From 3107 sp001483205 (lineage in GTDB: Bacteria; Pseudomonadota; Alphaproteobacteria; Rhodobacterales; Rhodobacteraceae): a stretch of 64,000 nt of DNA. Numbering within the stretch: the first letter of the stretch is position 1; each line of letters starts with the position of its first letter. A program made the position numbers and the translations under genes. The notes below the pieces were generated by a model. That model did not search any database, was not told the origin of the DNA, and saw only the letters and a program-made list of their open reading frames with translations. Where the stretch lies: the NCBI GenBank assembly GCA_964291375.2, contig OZ219809.1, positions 1,302,001-1,366,000 of the forward strand, read 5' to 3'. Below are positions 43,043 to 51,801 of the stretch, piece after piece.

Positions 43043-44437
43043 TTAAAACCGCCCGCCATCGTCCTGTTCCGCCGCACGGACTGAAAACGTGGGGGCAGGC
43101 AACCAGGGGCGCAATTCGCACAGGCTTCTGGCGCTGGCTCCGCCGTAATTCTCGCAAAACCGCCCGGAGGCGCGCGTGAAGTCTGCGAGCGCCTGCGGGT
43201 TCTGAAAAAGCACCCCGACCCGCTTTGTCAGTGCTTCGGCATCGGGCAGGCTTTCACACGCGCCGACGGCGATGGCCTCAACAGCGGGAAAGGTTATCCC
43301 GAACATGCTCGGCCCGATCACCACCGGACGCCCGAAGGCAAGCGGCTCGATGATGTTGTGCCCGCCGTGGTCAGACAGCGTTGCCCCCACGAAAACCAGG
43401 TCCGCAAGCTGATAATAGAAACTCATCTCGCCGATGGAATCACCGATCAGAATATCAATGTCGCCCGGAATGTCGCCTGTCAGATCAGCATCCAGTGCAA
43501 CGCTCCGGCGCGCGACCCTGACCCCTTCAGAGACAGCTTTCGCCGCCACGGCGTCAAAGCGCTGCGGGCTGCGCGGTGCCCAGACGATACGCGGGCGCGC
43601 GGGCAGGGCCAGAAGGGTGGCGACCAGCCCGAACAGCGCGTCTTCTTCGTCTCTGACCGAGCTTGCGATCATAAACGTCCTGCGCGCCTCCCCCCACCTG
43701 GCGCGCAGCGCCCCGGCCCGCGCCGTATGTGCGGAACGCGCAGGATCGACAGGCTGGTCGAATTTCATCTCTCCAACCGCCTTGACCCGATCCGCCGGAA
43801 CGCCAATCCGCAGGTATCTTTCGCGGTGTGCCTCGGATTTTGTCAGGATTTTCTGAAAGGCCTGAAACAGCAAAAACCGCGCACCACCGAACCATTTGGC
43901 ATCGCGCCTGACGGTGCGGTCCGTAATATTGCCGTTGACGTGAACCATGGGTATGCCCTTGCGATCAGCGCGCGACAGGATTTCAGGCCAGATTTCGCTT
44001 TCGACCACCAGACCCAGAGCCGGCCGGTTGCGGCGCAGGAAGGCTTCAACCGCCCAAAAAAGGTCTGCCACTATATAGCCGCAGGTCAGTTGCCCGCGCG
44101 CGATGGCATCCGCAAAGAGCCGCCTGCTCTCGGAAAGACCGGCGGGCGAGCTGTGGGTCATTATGACGTGATTTCCCCGCGTCAGCAGCCGGTCCACCAG
44201 CGGGTTGACAGCGCGGGTTTCACCCAGAGAGGCCGCCAGAACCCAGATTGCCCCGGCGGGCGCGCGCGGCCCGAACCCGAACCTGTCGGCGAACCGCAGA
44301 GGATAACGCGGCCCTTTGCGGTAACGCACAAGCATGACCGCCACCAGCGCCGGGAGTGCCAGATGCAGCAGCGCCTGATACAAGATCAGGGCCAGACGCA
44401 TCCTGAGCGGGCGGAGAAAAGCGGCCTTTCCTGTCAT
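43043..44437 (-). CDS. waaA: 3-deoxy-D-manno-octulosonic acid (Kdo) transferase
   Basis: 464 residues. WaaA transfers Kdo from CMP-Kdo to lipid A precursor at the inner membrane. An N-terminal membrane anchor (LYQALLHLALPALVAVMLVR) is followed by the GT30 domain with VVESEIWPEIL, MVHVNGNITDRTV and the nucleotide-binding end SDHGGHNIIEPLAFGRPVVIG. The ATG at 44437 overlaps the preceding truncated ORF by 4 bases (ATGA), showing that it was the third gene of an operon whose first two genes have decayed. Confidence 0.93.
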   Translation of the reverse strand: MTGKAAFLRPLRMRLALILYQALLHLALPALVAVMLVRYRKGPRYPLRFADRFGFGPRAPAGAIWVLAASLGETRAVNPLVDRLLTRGNHVIMTHSSPAGLSESRRLFADAIARGQLTCGYIVADLFWAVEAFLRRNRPALGLVVESEIWPEILSRADRKGIPMVHVNGNITDRTVRRDAKWFGGARFLLFQAFQKILTKSEAHRERYLRIGVPADRVKAVGEMKFDQPVDPARSAHTARAGALRARWGEARRTFMIASSVRDEEDALFGLVATLLALPARPRIVWAPRSPQRFDAVAAKAVSEGVRVARRSVALDADLTGDIPGDIDILIGDSIGEMSFYYQLADLVFVGATLSDHGGHNIIEPLAFGRPVVIGPSMFGITFPAVEAIAVGACESLPDAEALTKRVGVLFQNPQALADFTRASGRFCENYGGASARSLCELRPWLPAPTFSVRAAEQDDGGRF

Positions 44438-44670
44438 GTCCGGCAACAATCGTCACGAGTGACAAGATCGCCGGGGCGGGTGGTGCGGCTGAGCGGGTGG
44501 TCATCGGGCGGAATCCCCGCACCGGGGCGCACAAAGCGGAAACCGGCATCTGTCGGCACATGGCCCTGATCCAGGTCGCGGTCATGGTTGGCGCTGACCC
44601 CGGCGATCAGCAGGCACCTTTCCGCCGGGCCAATGTGCTTGCCTTCGATGGTCAGGGGGATCAGGGTCAT
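44434..44670 (-). pseudogene. Internally deleted NeuB/PseI-like sugar-acid synthase (in-frame remnant)
   Basis: A 78-residue open frame joins two separated parts of a roughly 350-residue nonulosonic acid synthase. The start LTIEGKHIGPAERCLLIAGV with SANHDRDLDQ resembles the N-terminus of NeuB/PseI (I-G-CxxIAExSANHxGDL). It then jumps to GHVPTDAGFRFVRPGAGIPP, which resembles the C-terminal SAF (antifreeze-like) domain. The TIM-barrel catalytic part is missing. It overlaps the upstream waaA-like remnant and the downstream waaA gene by ATGA junctions. It may still be translated but cannot be a working synthase. Confidence 0.6.
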
Positions 44671-45009
44671 GGGCGTTCTCCGGACGGCAATCTCAGCACC
44701 TCTTCAACCACATTCGCCGCGCCTTGGCCATCAATCAGGCGGCGCGCCTGCTCATTCGGGGAAAAAGGGCGGCACGACAGCCGGGGGCGCGGGGCCACCA
44801 AAACGCTGGCGCAGGTTGCGGGCGTAGAGCGGTTCCCGCTGCGCCCGCATCAGCAGGAGCAGCAACAGGACGGGCAAGGCCGGATGGATCAGCCCCTGAT
44901 ACGCCCCATAGGCAATGCGCAAACCGGGCGACCATGGGTGGGGGATCGTCGGTGCCGGGTCTGCCTGGCGGGGGGCGGCATGGCCCGTGGGCCGGTTGTC
45001 TTGCTGCAT
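44667..45009 (-). pseudogene. Internally deleted waaA-like glycosyltransferase remnant
   Basis: The N-terminal piece (from ATG 45009) contains LRIAYGAYQGLIHPALPVLL and LMRAQREPLYARNLRQRFG, the membrane anchor and start of a WaaA-like enzyme. After about 20 further residues a different frame continues with NEQARRLIDGQGAANVVEEV and LRLPSGERP to a stop at 44667, which resembles the extreme C-terminus of such an enzyme. Roughly 330 central residues are absent and the two ends are out of frame. The stop overlaps the neuB-like start (ATGA). Confidence 0.6.
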
Positions 45010-45159
45010 ACGGGTTCCCGGTCCGATGGCTTTTTCTGGCGGCGGGTTAACATGGCGCATCCGCAAAGTCATGGCGTGAATGGGGTATCGGTGCAAAATC
45101 CGGGCAAGTTGACGGGCGGGGCGGGGCAGGCGCTGCTTAGGCCGCAACCGCCGGGCAGG

Positions 45160-45207
45160 ACGGTTTGGCAGCCGATACACTAATATTCAGAGGTCTCAGA
45201 GGTCTTT
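45160..45207 (-). repeat. Solo repeat end downstream of ftsZ
   Basis: GGTTTGGCAGCCGATACAC followed by TAATATTCAGAGGTCTCAGAGGTCTTT matches the repeat end, with the last 9 bases (CAGAGGTCT) doubled. It lies between the waaA-like remnant and the ftsZ terminator. Confidence 0.6.
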
Positions 45208-45239
45208 GAGAGTGGACGATACGGATCAGCGGACATTGT

Positions 45240-45273
45240 TCTGAAAAACAAAAGGCGGGGTGTATCCCCGCCT
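45240..45273 (-). terminator. Rho-independent terminator after ftsZ
   Basis: Arms AGGCGGGG (45253-45260) and CCCCGCCT (45266-45273) with a TGTAT loop. On the minus strand the hairpin is followed by TTTGTTTTTCAG. It ends the dcw cluster transcript 25 bases after the ftsZ stop. Confidence 0.8.
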
Positions 45274-45297
45274 CCTGACACCTGTTTCCCGCAACCG

Positions 45298-46869
45298 TCA
45301 GTTCGCCTGTCGGCGCAGAAACGCCGGGATTTCGATGCGTTCTTGTTCCGCCGTATCGGTCTCGTCCTCATCATCATACGCAGACCGGAACGTCGGCGAC
45401 TGACGGCGCGCTTCTTCCTGAGACTGGCCGGTCATGCGGTTGATCAGCGAATTGATGCCGAAACGCGGGCGGGGCGCGGCACCCTCTCCGATCGCCCCCG
45501 GCAACGGCTGACCGGCTTCCCGCCCTGCCGGGGCCTCGGGCATTTTCTGCACCGCAGCTTTCAGGCGGGCCATTGTTTCTGATGACGGCACACCTGGTTG
45601 CGCCCCGTACGCAGGCTCAGGGGTTGCCTCTGCCGATTCCATCTGCTGTGCCTCTTCCGGACGCAACCGATAGACGGGCGGCGGCAGGTCATCCTGCGGG
45701 CCAACCTCTGCATTCTCTGCCGTCGCCATCGCCGCCGCCGGATCATCGGCGCTCACCTGCCCGAACAGCGACGGTTCTTCAGCGGCGATCGGCACGGCTT
45801 CGGCTGCAACCGCATCCCCGGCAACCGCCCCTTCCGCGCCCGCATCCACCGGCAGGGGCGAGGCCACCAACCGGCGCGGTGACGGCACATCCGCTGCCGA
45901 AAGCCCGGCGTCAATCCCGGTCGCGACCACCGAGACCCGCATCATCCCCTCCATCTCAGGATCCTGCGTCGAGCCGATAATGATGTTGGCCTCCGGGTCC
46001 ACTTCCTCGCGAATCCGGTTCGCGGCCTCGTCAAGCTCGAACAGGGTCAGGTCATAACCGCCGGTTATGTTGATCAGAACACCCTTCGCGCCTTTCAGCG
46101 AAATCTCATCAAGCAACGGATTGGCAATCGCTTTCTCAGCGGCCTTGACGGCGCGTTCTTCACCCTCTGCCTCTCCGGTGCCCATCATCGCCTTGCCCAT
46201 TTCGTCCATCACCGCGCGGACATCGGCAAAATCGAGGTTGATCAGACCGGGGCGCACCATCAGGTCGGTCACGCCCTTGACCCCCTGATAGAGCACATCA
46301 TCGGCCATCGAGAACGCCTCGGTGAAGGTCGTCTTTTCGTTGGCGAGGCGAAACAGGTTCTGGTTCGGAATGATGATCAGCGTATCGACAACCCTTTGCA
46401 GGGCATCCACCCCGTCCTCGGCCTGCCGCATCCGCTTGACACCCTCGAACTGGAACGGCTTGGTGACGACACCGACCGTCAGAACCCCCAGCTCACGCGC
46501 CGCCTGAGCGATAATCGGCGCGGCCCCGGTGCCGGTGCCCCCGCCCATACCGGCGGTGATGAAACACATATGCGCCCCGACAAGGTGGTCAACGATCTCT
46601 TCGATGGTTTCCTCGGCGGCGGCGGCCCCCATGTCCGGGCGCGCGCCTGCCCCCAGCCCCTCGGTCGCCTTCACGCCGATCTGGATGCGGACATTGGCGC
46701 GGCTGGATTGCAACGCCTGCGCATCGGTATTGGCGACAACGAAATCGACACCTGCCAGCGCCTTTTCGATCATGTTGTTGACCGCGTTGCCACCGGCCCC
46801 CCCCACGCCGAAAACCGTGATACGGGGTTTCAGGTCATCCTTTTCGGGCATGATCAGATTGAGAGTCAT
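45298..46869 (-). CDS. ftsZ: Cell division protein FtsZ
   Basis: 523 residues, the tubulin-like GTPase that builds the division ring. It starts MTLNLIMPEKDDLKPRITVF, with the GGAGGNAVNNMI region, the tubulin signature GMGGGTGTGAAPIIA and NTDAQAL. A long acidic and alanine-rich linker (about 330-510), common in alphaproteobacteria, leads to the conserved C-terminal peptide IEIPAFLRRQAN that binds FtsA. A much longer upstream frame was rejected because it runs through a dispersed repeat. lpxC, often found after ftsZ, is absent here. A 516-base spacer with a repeat separates it from ftsA. Confidence 0.97.
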   Translation of the reverse strand: MTLNLIMPEKDDLKPRITVFGVGGAGGNAVNNMIEKALAGVDFVVANTDAQALQSSRANVRIQIGVKATEGLGAGARPDMGAAAAEETIEEIVDHLVGAHMCFITAGMGGGTGTGAAPIIAQAARELGVLTVGVVTKPFQFEGVKRMRQAEDGVDALQRVVDTLIIIPNQNLFRLANEKTTFTEAFSMADDVLYQGVKGVTDLMVRPGLINLDFADVRAVMDEMGKAMMGTGEAEGEERAVKAAEKAIANPLLDEISLKGAKGVLINITGGYDLTLFELDEAANRIREEVDPEANIIIGSTQDPEMEGMMRVSVVATGIDAGLSAADVPSPRRLVASPLPVDAGAEGAVAGDAVAAEAVPIAAEEPSLFGQVSADDPAAAMATAENAEVGPQDDLPPPVYRLRPEEAQQMESAEATPEPAYGAQPGVPSSETMARLKAAVQKMPEAPAGREAGQPLPGAIGEGAAPRPRFGINSLINRMTGQSQEEARRQSPTFRSAYDDEDETDTAEQERIEIPAFLRRQAN

Positions 46870-47125
46870 GGTTTTGTTCGCCTGTATTTTGATCGGTTTC
46901 GGCCCGCAGGGGGCTGTTTTTCTTGTTCTGCTCCGATGCATATTAACGCGACAAAGCCGCAACGTCATCAGAAAAAAGCCCTGTCGGGGCAAAATATGAT
47001 GAAAAATCAGAGGCAGAGGGGGGTTTTGGGCCGGATTGTCCACATATGGCGTGGGATATGGCCTGACAACATGACGTTGATTGCAGGTTTTGCCCCCGGT
47101 GTTTGCGCCGGGCGAAGTGGCAGGG

Positions 47126-47339
47126 AAGAACTTCTGCATAAAGGCGCATCGGCGGCCAAACCGTCCGCCCGGCGCTTGCTGCCCAAGCAGCGCCTGCCTG
47201 CCCCCCGGCAGGCGCTTTGAACGCCTCAACCCTTTGGAGCGTATGGACTTTATAGAAAAACCATCGCCAATGTGGACTGTCGGAAAAAGCGCCCGCCCCG
47301 GCAGGCGGCTGCCCGGCTGAGCTAATATGCAGAGGTCTT
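47126..47339. repeat. MITE-like element, full copy between ftsA and ftsZ
   Basis: It runs from AAGAACTTCTGCATAAAGG to TAATATGCAGAGGTCTT (47323-47339), about 214 bases. The interior has hairpin GCGCCTGCC...GGCAGGCGC, the conserved middle ATAGAAAAACCATCGCCAAT, and CCGCCTGCC-type arms. Upstream, 46990-47100 holds a further fragment around GGCCTGACAACATGACGTTG similar to 28975-29010. The remainder of the ftsZ leader (46870-46990) is AT-richer and probably holds an ftsZ promoter. Confidence 0.82.
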
Positions 47340-47385
47340 CCCCAGGGGTAGGAACCGGCGGGCAGAGCCTCAGCCACACCGGACT

Positions 47386-48723
47386 TCACCAGTATTCCCT
47401 GAACCACCTGACCGCGCGGCGCAACGACCGTGCCGGGTATCGCTCGGTGGGACTCCCGAAATCCCAGCATTCGTCCTGCGGGCGGGTGGCGAACAGGCAC
47501 AACCCAACCGACGAGGCAAAGGCGGGACCGGTCGCCGACTGCGGCAACCCTTGCACCCTCAGCGGCCGCCCCAGCCGCACCTGCTGCCCCAGCATTCGCG
47601 CCGCCAGACCATCCAGCCCCGGAATCTGGCTCGCCCCCCCGGTCAGGACGATCTGGCGGCTGGGCAGGCTCTCGAAACCCACCATATCCAGCCGCATCCT
47701 CACTTCTTCCAGAATCTCTTCCACACGCGGGCGGATAATGCCGATCAGTTCCGCCCGGCTGACCGTGCGCCGGTCATGCTCCCAATCCCCGGTATTCCCG
47801 CCAACCCTGATCATGTCGCGATCATCCATCCCGGTCGCCACCACCCCGCCATGGAGTGTCTTCATCCGCTCCGCCACCGCCAGCGACACCTGAAGCCCCT
47901 TGGAAATGTCCGAGGTGACATGATCCCCGCCAAGGCGAACACAGTCGGCGCAAACCATCTGTTTCCTGACAAAGACCGAAAGGCCGGTTGCGCCGCCGCC
48001 CATATCGACACACACCGCGCCGAGTTCCAGCTCATCCTCGACCAGCGATGCCAGCCCCGAGGCATAGGCCGAAGATGCCAGCCCCGCCAGCTCCAGGTCG
48101 CAGCGCTTGATGCAGTAAAGCAGGTTCCTGACCACACCCGCATCGACCGTCAACAGGTGCATACTGGCTGTCAGAGTGTTGCCGGTCTGGCCGCGCGGGT
48201 CGATCAGGTCTGGCCGGTGATCGATGGCAAAATTGACCGGCAGCGCGTGCAGAACCTCCCGCCCCGGCCCCTCATCCGGCATCTCGCAGGCCGACAGGGC
48301 AAGGGCGATGTCGGCCTCGGTCACAACGCTGTCCTGCAATTCTGTCGTTCCGGTCAGACCATGGGAACACCCCCGCCCGCCCGCAAAACAGGCGATCACA
48401 TGATCAACCCGCACCTGCGCCATCTTCTGCGCCGCCTGAACCGCGGTGCGTATGGCGCGCTCGGTCTGCTGCATGGCGTCGATTTCACCGAAACGCACCC
48501 CGCGAGAGCGGGTCGTCGCCGCGCCGATCACCCGAAACCCGGATTGCCCGGCCAGAGACCCGACGCCATCTTCGCCGCCGCGCCGTTCCTGCCCGTCAAA
48601 GCGCAGGATCAGACAGGCGATCTTGGACGTGCCGATGTCAAGCACCGCCACCACGCCCCGCTGCATCGCCGCCTTGCGCATGTTGCGCATCGCCCTTTGC
48701 GCCGTAAACAGATCACTCATCAT
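47386..48723 (-). CDS. ftsA: Cell division protein FtsA
   Basis: 445 residues, an actin-fold ATPase that anchors FtsZ to the membrane. Visible are the phosphate-binding VVAVLDIGTSKIACLI, the second ATPase motif VCVDMGGGATGLSVFV and LTGGASQIPGLDGLAARMLG. The C-terminus ends RRAVRWFREYW, an amphipathic membrane-targeting helix. Start ATG 48723 (or the adjacent ATG 48720) overlaps the ftsQ stop. Confidence 0.95.
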   Translation of the reverse strand: MMSDLFTAQRAMRNMRKAAMQRGVVAVLDIGTSKIACLILRFDGQERRGGEDGVGSLAGQSGFRVIGAATTRSRGVRFGEIDAMQQTERAIRTAVQAAQKMAQVRVDHVIACFAGGRGCSHGLTGTTELQDSVVTEADIALALSACEMPDEGPGREVLHALPVNFAIDHRPDLIDPRGQTGNTLTASMHLLTVDAGVVRNLLYCIKRCDLELAGLASSAYASGLASLVEDELELGAVCVDMGGGATGLSVFVRKQMVCADCVRLGGDHVTSDISKGLQVSLAVAERMKTLHGGVVATGMDDRDMIRVGGNTGDWEHDRRTVSRAELIGIIRPRVEEILEEVRMRLDMVGFESLPSRQIVLTGGASQIPGLDGLAARMLGQQVRLGRPLRVQGLPQSATGPAFASSVGLCLFATRPQDECWDFGSPTERYPARSLRRAVRWFREYW

Positions 48724-49613
48724 TGCCCGGAATCCTCTGCCGGGTATCCGCGCGCGCGCCAAAGCTCTGCCACCGCGGGGGCGGCAAGGCGCAGGGTGGG
48801 CCGGTGCCCCAGCCGCATATCGACGGTGGTTACGTCACGGGCCAAAAGCGCCTCTGTCCGGTCGAGCGCCAGCACCCGCTGCAACGCCTGCGCCGGTTCC
48901 CGTTCGGGCAGCAGAATGCGCTGTCCGCGATCCAGCACCATGTCCCAGCGCCGTTCTCCCATCCGCACCAGCCCCCGCACCCGCCCGGCAACGGGGGTGG
49001 CAATGCGGAACAACTCAAGCGCCTCGGGCACCGCCCTGTCCGCCCCCGCCCCGGTAATCAGCGGCAGATCAGGCCGCACCGCCCGCGCAACCAGAGACCC
49101 GACCCGACGGCCCTCACGATCAAGCGTTTCAACCCCCTGGGGCCCGCGCCACACCAGCGCGGGCAGGCGCTCCCGCACATCAACCTGCAAAATCCCGCCG
49201 GGGCGAATGCGCATGTCCGCCTCTGCCACCGGATCAAGCGCCAGAATGACCTCGCGCATCCCGTCAAGATCAAGATGGAAAGAGCTGGTCGGAAAATCAT
49301 AGGGCAGCGCCTCGCGTATATCCTGCGCGAGTTCCGCCGATGCGCCGTCAATCGCCATCAGGTTGACGGTAAATTCCGGGCGCTCCAGTATCGCCTGACG
49401 CATGTCGGCAATGCCGAGCGCCACATGCCGCCGCGCGCCTTCGTTGGTGGCAAAGGCCGCCACCACCGCCCCGATGAAAGCGATTACAAGGCCGGAAAAG
49501 ATCAGGCGCCGGAAACCGGGCGACAGGCGCAGCCGCTCAAGCCGATAGGCCAGCCGCGACGGGGCCGGGTCGCGCCTGCGCCCGCGCCGGGGGGTGCGCC
49601 TTAGCGCGCGCAT
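48720..49613 (-). CDS. ftsQ: Cell division protein FtsQ
   Basis: 297 residues, a bitopic divisome protein linking FtsA/FtsZ-side and FtsL/FtsI-side components. An arginine-rich cytoplasmic start (MRALRRTPRRGRRR) precedes one membrane span (LIFSGLVIAFIGAVVAAFAT), then a POTRA domain and the FtsQ/DivIB domain (RPDLPLITGAGADRAVPEAL). The ATG at 49613 lies within the end of ddlB (13-base overlap). Confidence 0.92.
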   Translation of the reverse strand: MRALRRTPRRGRRRDPAPSRLAYRLERLRLSPGFRRLIFSGLVIAFIGAVVAAFATNEGARRHVALGIADMRQAILERPEFTVNLMAIDGASAELAQDIREALPYDFPTSSFHLDLDGMREVILALDPVAEADMRIRPGGILQVDVRERLPALVWRGPQGVETLDREGRRVGSLVARAVRPDLPLITGAGADRAVPEALELFRIATPVAGRVRGLVRMGERRWDMVLDRGQRILLPEREPAQALQRVLALDRTEALLARDVTTVDMRLGHRPTLRLAAPAVAELWRARGYPAEDSGQ

Positions 49614-50515
49614 GAGGCATCCTCCACCAGCCACCGGCACAAGGCACCGAACCCGATGCCGCAATGCCGGGCCTGTTCCGGCGACAGCGACGTGGGGGTC
49701 ATCCCCGGCTGCGTATTGGTTTCCAGCAGCACAAGACCATCGCGGCCACGGGCCTCATCCCAGCGGAAATCCGTGCGGCTGATCCCCCGGCAGCCAAGTG
49801 CCTGATGCGCCCGGCGCGCATAGTCCATACAGGCGTCAAACACCTCTGCCGGAATGTCGGCAGGCAGAACATGCCGCGACCCGCCCGCCGCATATTTGGC
49901 GTGATAGTCATACCAGCCATCGGTCAGAATATCGGTGACGGTCAGCGCCCGATCCCCCATCACCGTCACGGTCAGCTCTCGCCCCGGCACATAGGCCTCT
50001 GCCATCACCCGGTCCGGCATGTCATCGGAAAGCACCGGCGGCGTGTTCGCGAATGCGGGCACGATACGGATACCGACAGAAGAGCCTTCGTTGTTCGGTT
50101 TCACCACATAGGGCGGGGCCATGACATGGGCGGCGGCGACCTCAGCCCGCGCATAAAGGGCGCTGTCCGCCACCGGCAGGCCCGCCGCGCGATAAGCCGC
50201 CTTGGAACGCTGTTTGTCCATCGCCAGCGCCGAGGCCAGAACGCCGGAATGGGTATAGGGGATGCAGAGCCATTCGAGGATGCCCTGCGCACAACCGTCC
50301 TCTCCCCAGCGGCCATGCAGGGCATTGAAGGCGACATCGGGCTTCAGGTCGTCAAGGCGCGCGGCCAGGTCCGGGCCTGCATCCAGTTCGGCCACCTCAT
50401 ACCCTTCGCCCCTGAGTGCGGCGGCGCATTCACGCCCGGACGACAGCGAAACCTCGCGTTCCGCCGAAGGCCCGCCCATCAGAACCGCCACTTTTGGGGT
50501 AGCCCTGCCCGACAT
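49601..50515 (-). CDS. ddlB: D-alanine-D-alanine ligase
   Basis: 304 residues, an ATP-grasp enzyme making D-Ala-D-Ala for the peptidoglycan pentapeptide. Motifs include VLMGGPSAEREVSLSSG, FNALHGRWGEDGCAQGILEW, VKPNNEGSSVGIRIV and LLETNTQPGMTPTSLSPEQA with metal-binding residues. The ATG at 50515 is the family start. Confidence 0.95.
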   Translation of the reverse strand: MSGRATPKVAVLMGGPSAEREVSLSSGRECAAALRGEGYEVAELDAGPDLAARLDDLKPDVAFNALHGRWGEDGCAQGILEWLCIPYTHSGVLASALAMDKQRSKAAYRAAGLPVADSALYARAEVAAAHVMAPPYVVKPNNEGSSVGIRIVPAFANTPPVLSDDMPDRVMAEAYVPGRELTVTVMGDRALTVTDILTDGWYDYHAKYAAGGSRHVLPADIPAEVFDACMDYARRAHQALGCRGISRTDFRWDEARGRDGLVLLETNTQPGMTPTSLSPEQARHCGIGFGALCRWLVEDASCAR

Positions 50516-50599
50516 ACCCGCCTCTCGTTTTGTGCGCCCGGTCCCGCCATGGGCCGTGCTGATGCTTCGGGGCCTGCCTGCGGCCCCTGAAATCATTCA

Positions 50600-51538
50600 T
50601 TATTCCGGCGCGGGGGTGTCCATTGCGGGGTCGCCCACGCGCATGATCTCCCACTCTAGCGTCATTCCGCTGTGCCGGAAAACCCCCTTTCTGACCAGTT
50701 CCCCCAGTTTTTCCAGATCAGAGGCCCGCGCGCCACCGGTATTGACCATGAAATTCGGATGTTTGGGCGACATTTGCGCGCCGCCCACCCGTGCGCCCCG
50801 CAGACCGGCCTCATCAATCAGCTTCCAGGCTTTCAGCGCGTGGCTCTCGCCCGCCCTGCCGGTCGAGCTGCCCCCGGCGGGATTGCGAAAGGTGCTGCCC
50901 GCCGTGCGTTCCTTCACCGGTTGGGTCGCGTTGCGCCGGGCGACCTGCTCTGCCATCCGTTCCGCCAGCGCCTGCGGATCGCCCTGCCGCCCCTCAAACA
51001 TGGCCTCAATGATCACCCAGCCCTCGGGCAGATCGGTTTGGCGATAGCGGAAATTCAGGTCTTTCGCCGTCAGTTCCACGATTTGCCCGGCGCGGGTGAT
51101 TGCTTTGGCCCCCCTGAACACATCGGCGACATAGGCCCCATAGCAACCCGCGTTCATCCGCACCGCGCCGCCGACCGTGCCGGGGATGGTGCGCAGAAAG
51201 GTCAGATCAACCCCTGCCTCTGCCGCTTTGCGCGCGACATGGGCATCAAGCGCGCCTGCGCCCGCCGTCACCTGCGCGCCGTCAATGGTGACCTTGCTGA
51301 ACCCCCGGCCGAGGCGGATCACCGCGCCGCGCACCCCCCCGTCGCGCACGATCAGGTTAGAGCCGACCCCCATCGGAAAGACCGGCACATCCCCCGGCAA
51401 GGCGGCCAGAAAAGCGGCCAGATCGTCCGTATCCGCAGGCTGAAAGAACATATCCGCCGGGCCGCCGGTGCGCAGCCAGGTCAGATCGGCCAGCGCCCGG
51501 TTCCGGGTCAGCGGGCCGCGCAGGGCCGCCGCAATCAC
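50600..51538 (-). CDS. murB: UDP-N-acetylenolpyruvoylglucosamine reductase
   Basis: 312 residues, the FAD enzyme reducing UDP-GlcNAc-enolpyruvate to UDP-MurNAc. It shows TWLRTGGPADMFFQP, GVGSNLIVRDGGVRG, the GTVGGAVRMNAGCYGAYVAD stretch, and the catalytic serine region AGSTFRNP of the type I enzymes. The GTG at 51538 overlaps the DUF2484 stop (GTGA). Confidence 0.95.
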   Translation of the reverse strand: MIAAALRGPLTRNRALADLTWLRTGGPADMFFQPADTDDLAAFLAALPGDVPVFPMGVGSNLIVRDGGVRGAVIRLGRGFSKVTIDGAQVTAGAGALDAHVARKAAEAGVDLTFLRTIPGTVGGAVRMNAGCYGAYVADVFRGAKAITRAGQIVELTAKDLNFRYRQTDLPEGWVIIEAMFEGRQGDPQALAERMAEQVARRNATQPVKERTAGSTFRNPAGGSSTGRAGESHALKAWKLIDEAGLRGARVGGAQMSPKHPNFMVNTGGARASDLEKLGELVRKGVFRHSGMTLEWEIMRVGDPAMDTPAPE

Positions 51539-51792
51539 TGCCGCCCCCGTCCGGCCAGCCCGCGCAGCCGCCTGAGCAGGTAAATCAGCGGCCAGCGCAG
51601 GATCGAGGCCCCGGCCATCAGAATGATCAGCCCGACCCATGGCCCGTTCTCAAAGATCACGAAACCCAAAAGCGGAACACCGACCGCGATCAGCCCGTAA
51701 GCGGCCTTCCAATGTCTATCACGGCTCGGGAAAATCGCGATCATGTTCGCGGCGATGAACCACAGGCAGGCAAGCGCGAGGGAAAGCGTCAT
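51535..51792 (-). CDS. DUF2484 small membrane protein
   Basis: 85 residues with about three hydrophobic segments (LALACLWFIAANMIAIF, GLIAVGVPLLGFVIF, WVGLIILMAGASILRW). It fits DUF2484, which I recall at this same place between murC and murB in Rhodobacterales. Function unknown; the tight coupling to murB suggests a role in envelope growth. Confidence 0.85.
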   Translation of the reverse strand: MTLSLALACLWFIAANMIAIFPSRDRHWKAAYGLIAVGVPLLGFVIFENGPWVGLIILMAGASILRWPLIYLLRRLRGLAGRGRQ

Positions 51793-51801
51793 CGGCGCGG
51801 C

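Noticed and set aside
42889..43179. A 96-codon plus-strand ORF between the NUDIX and waaA genes
   Set aside because: It overlaps the 3' end of waaA, has no ribosome site and is arginine-rich low-complexity.
46870..47379. Longer N-terminus for ftsZ
   Set aside because: It would translate through the MITE-like element; MTLNLIMPEKDD is the family start.
47551..49302. A 583-codon plus-strand open frame
   Set aside because: Antisense to ftsA and ftsQ, which show clear family motifs.
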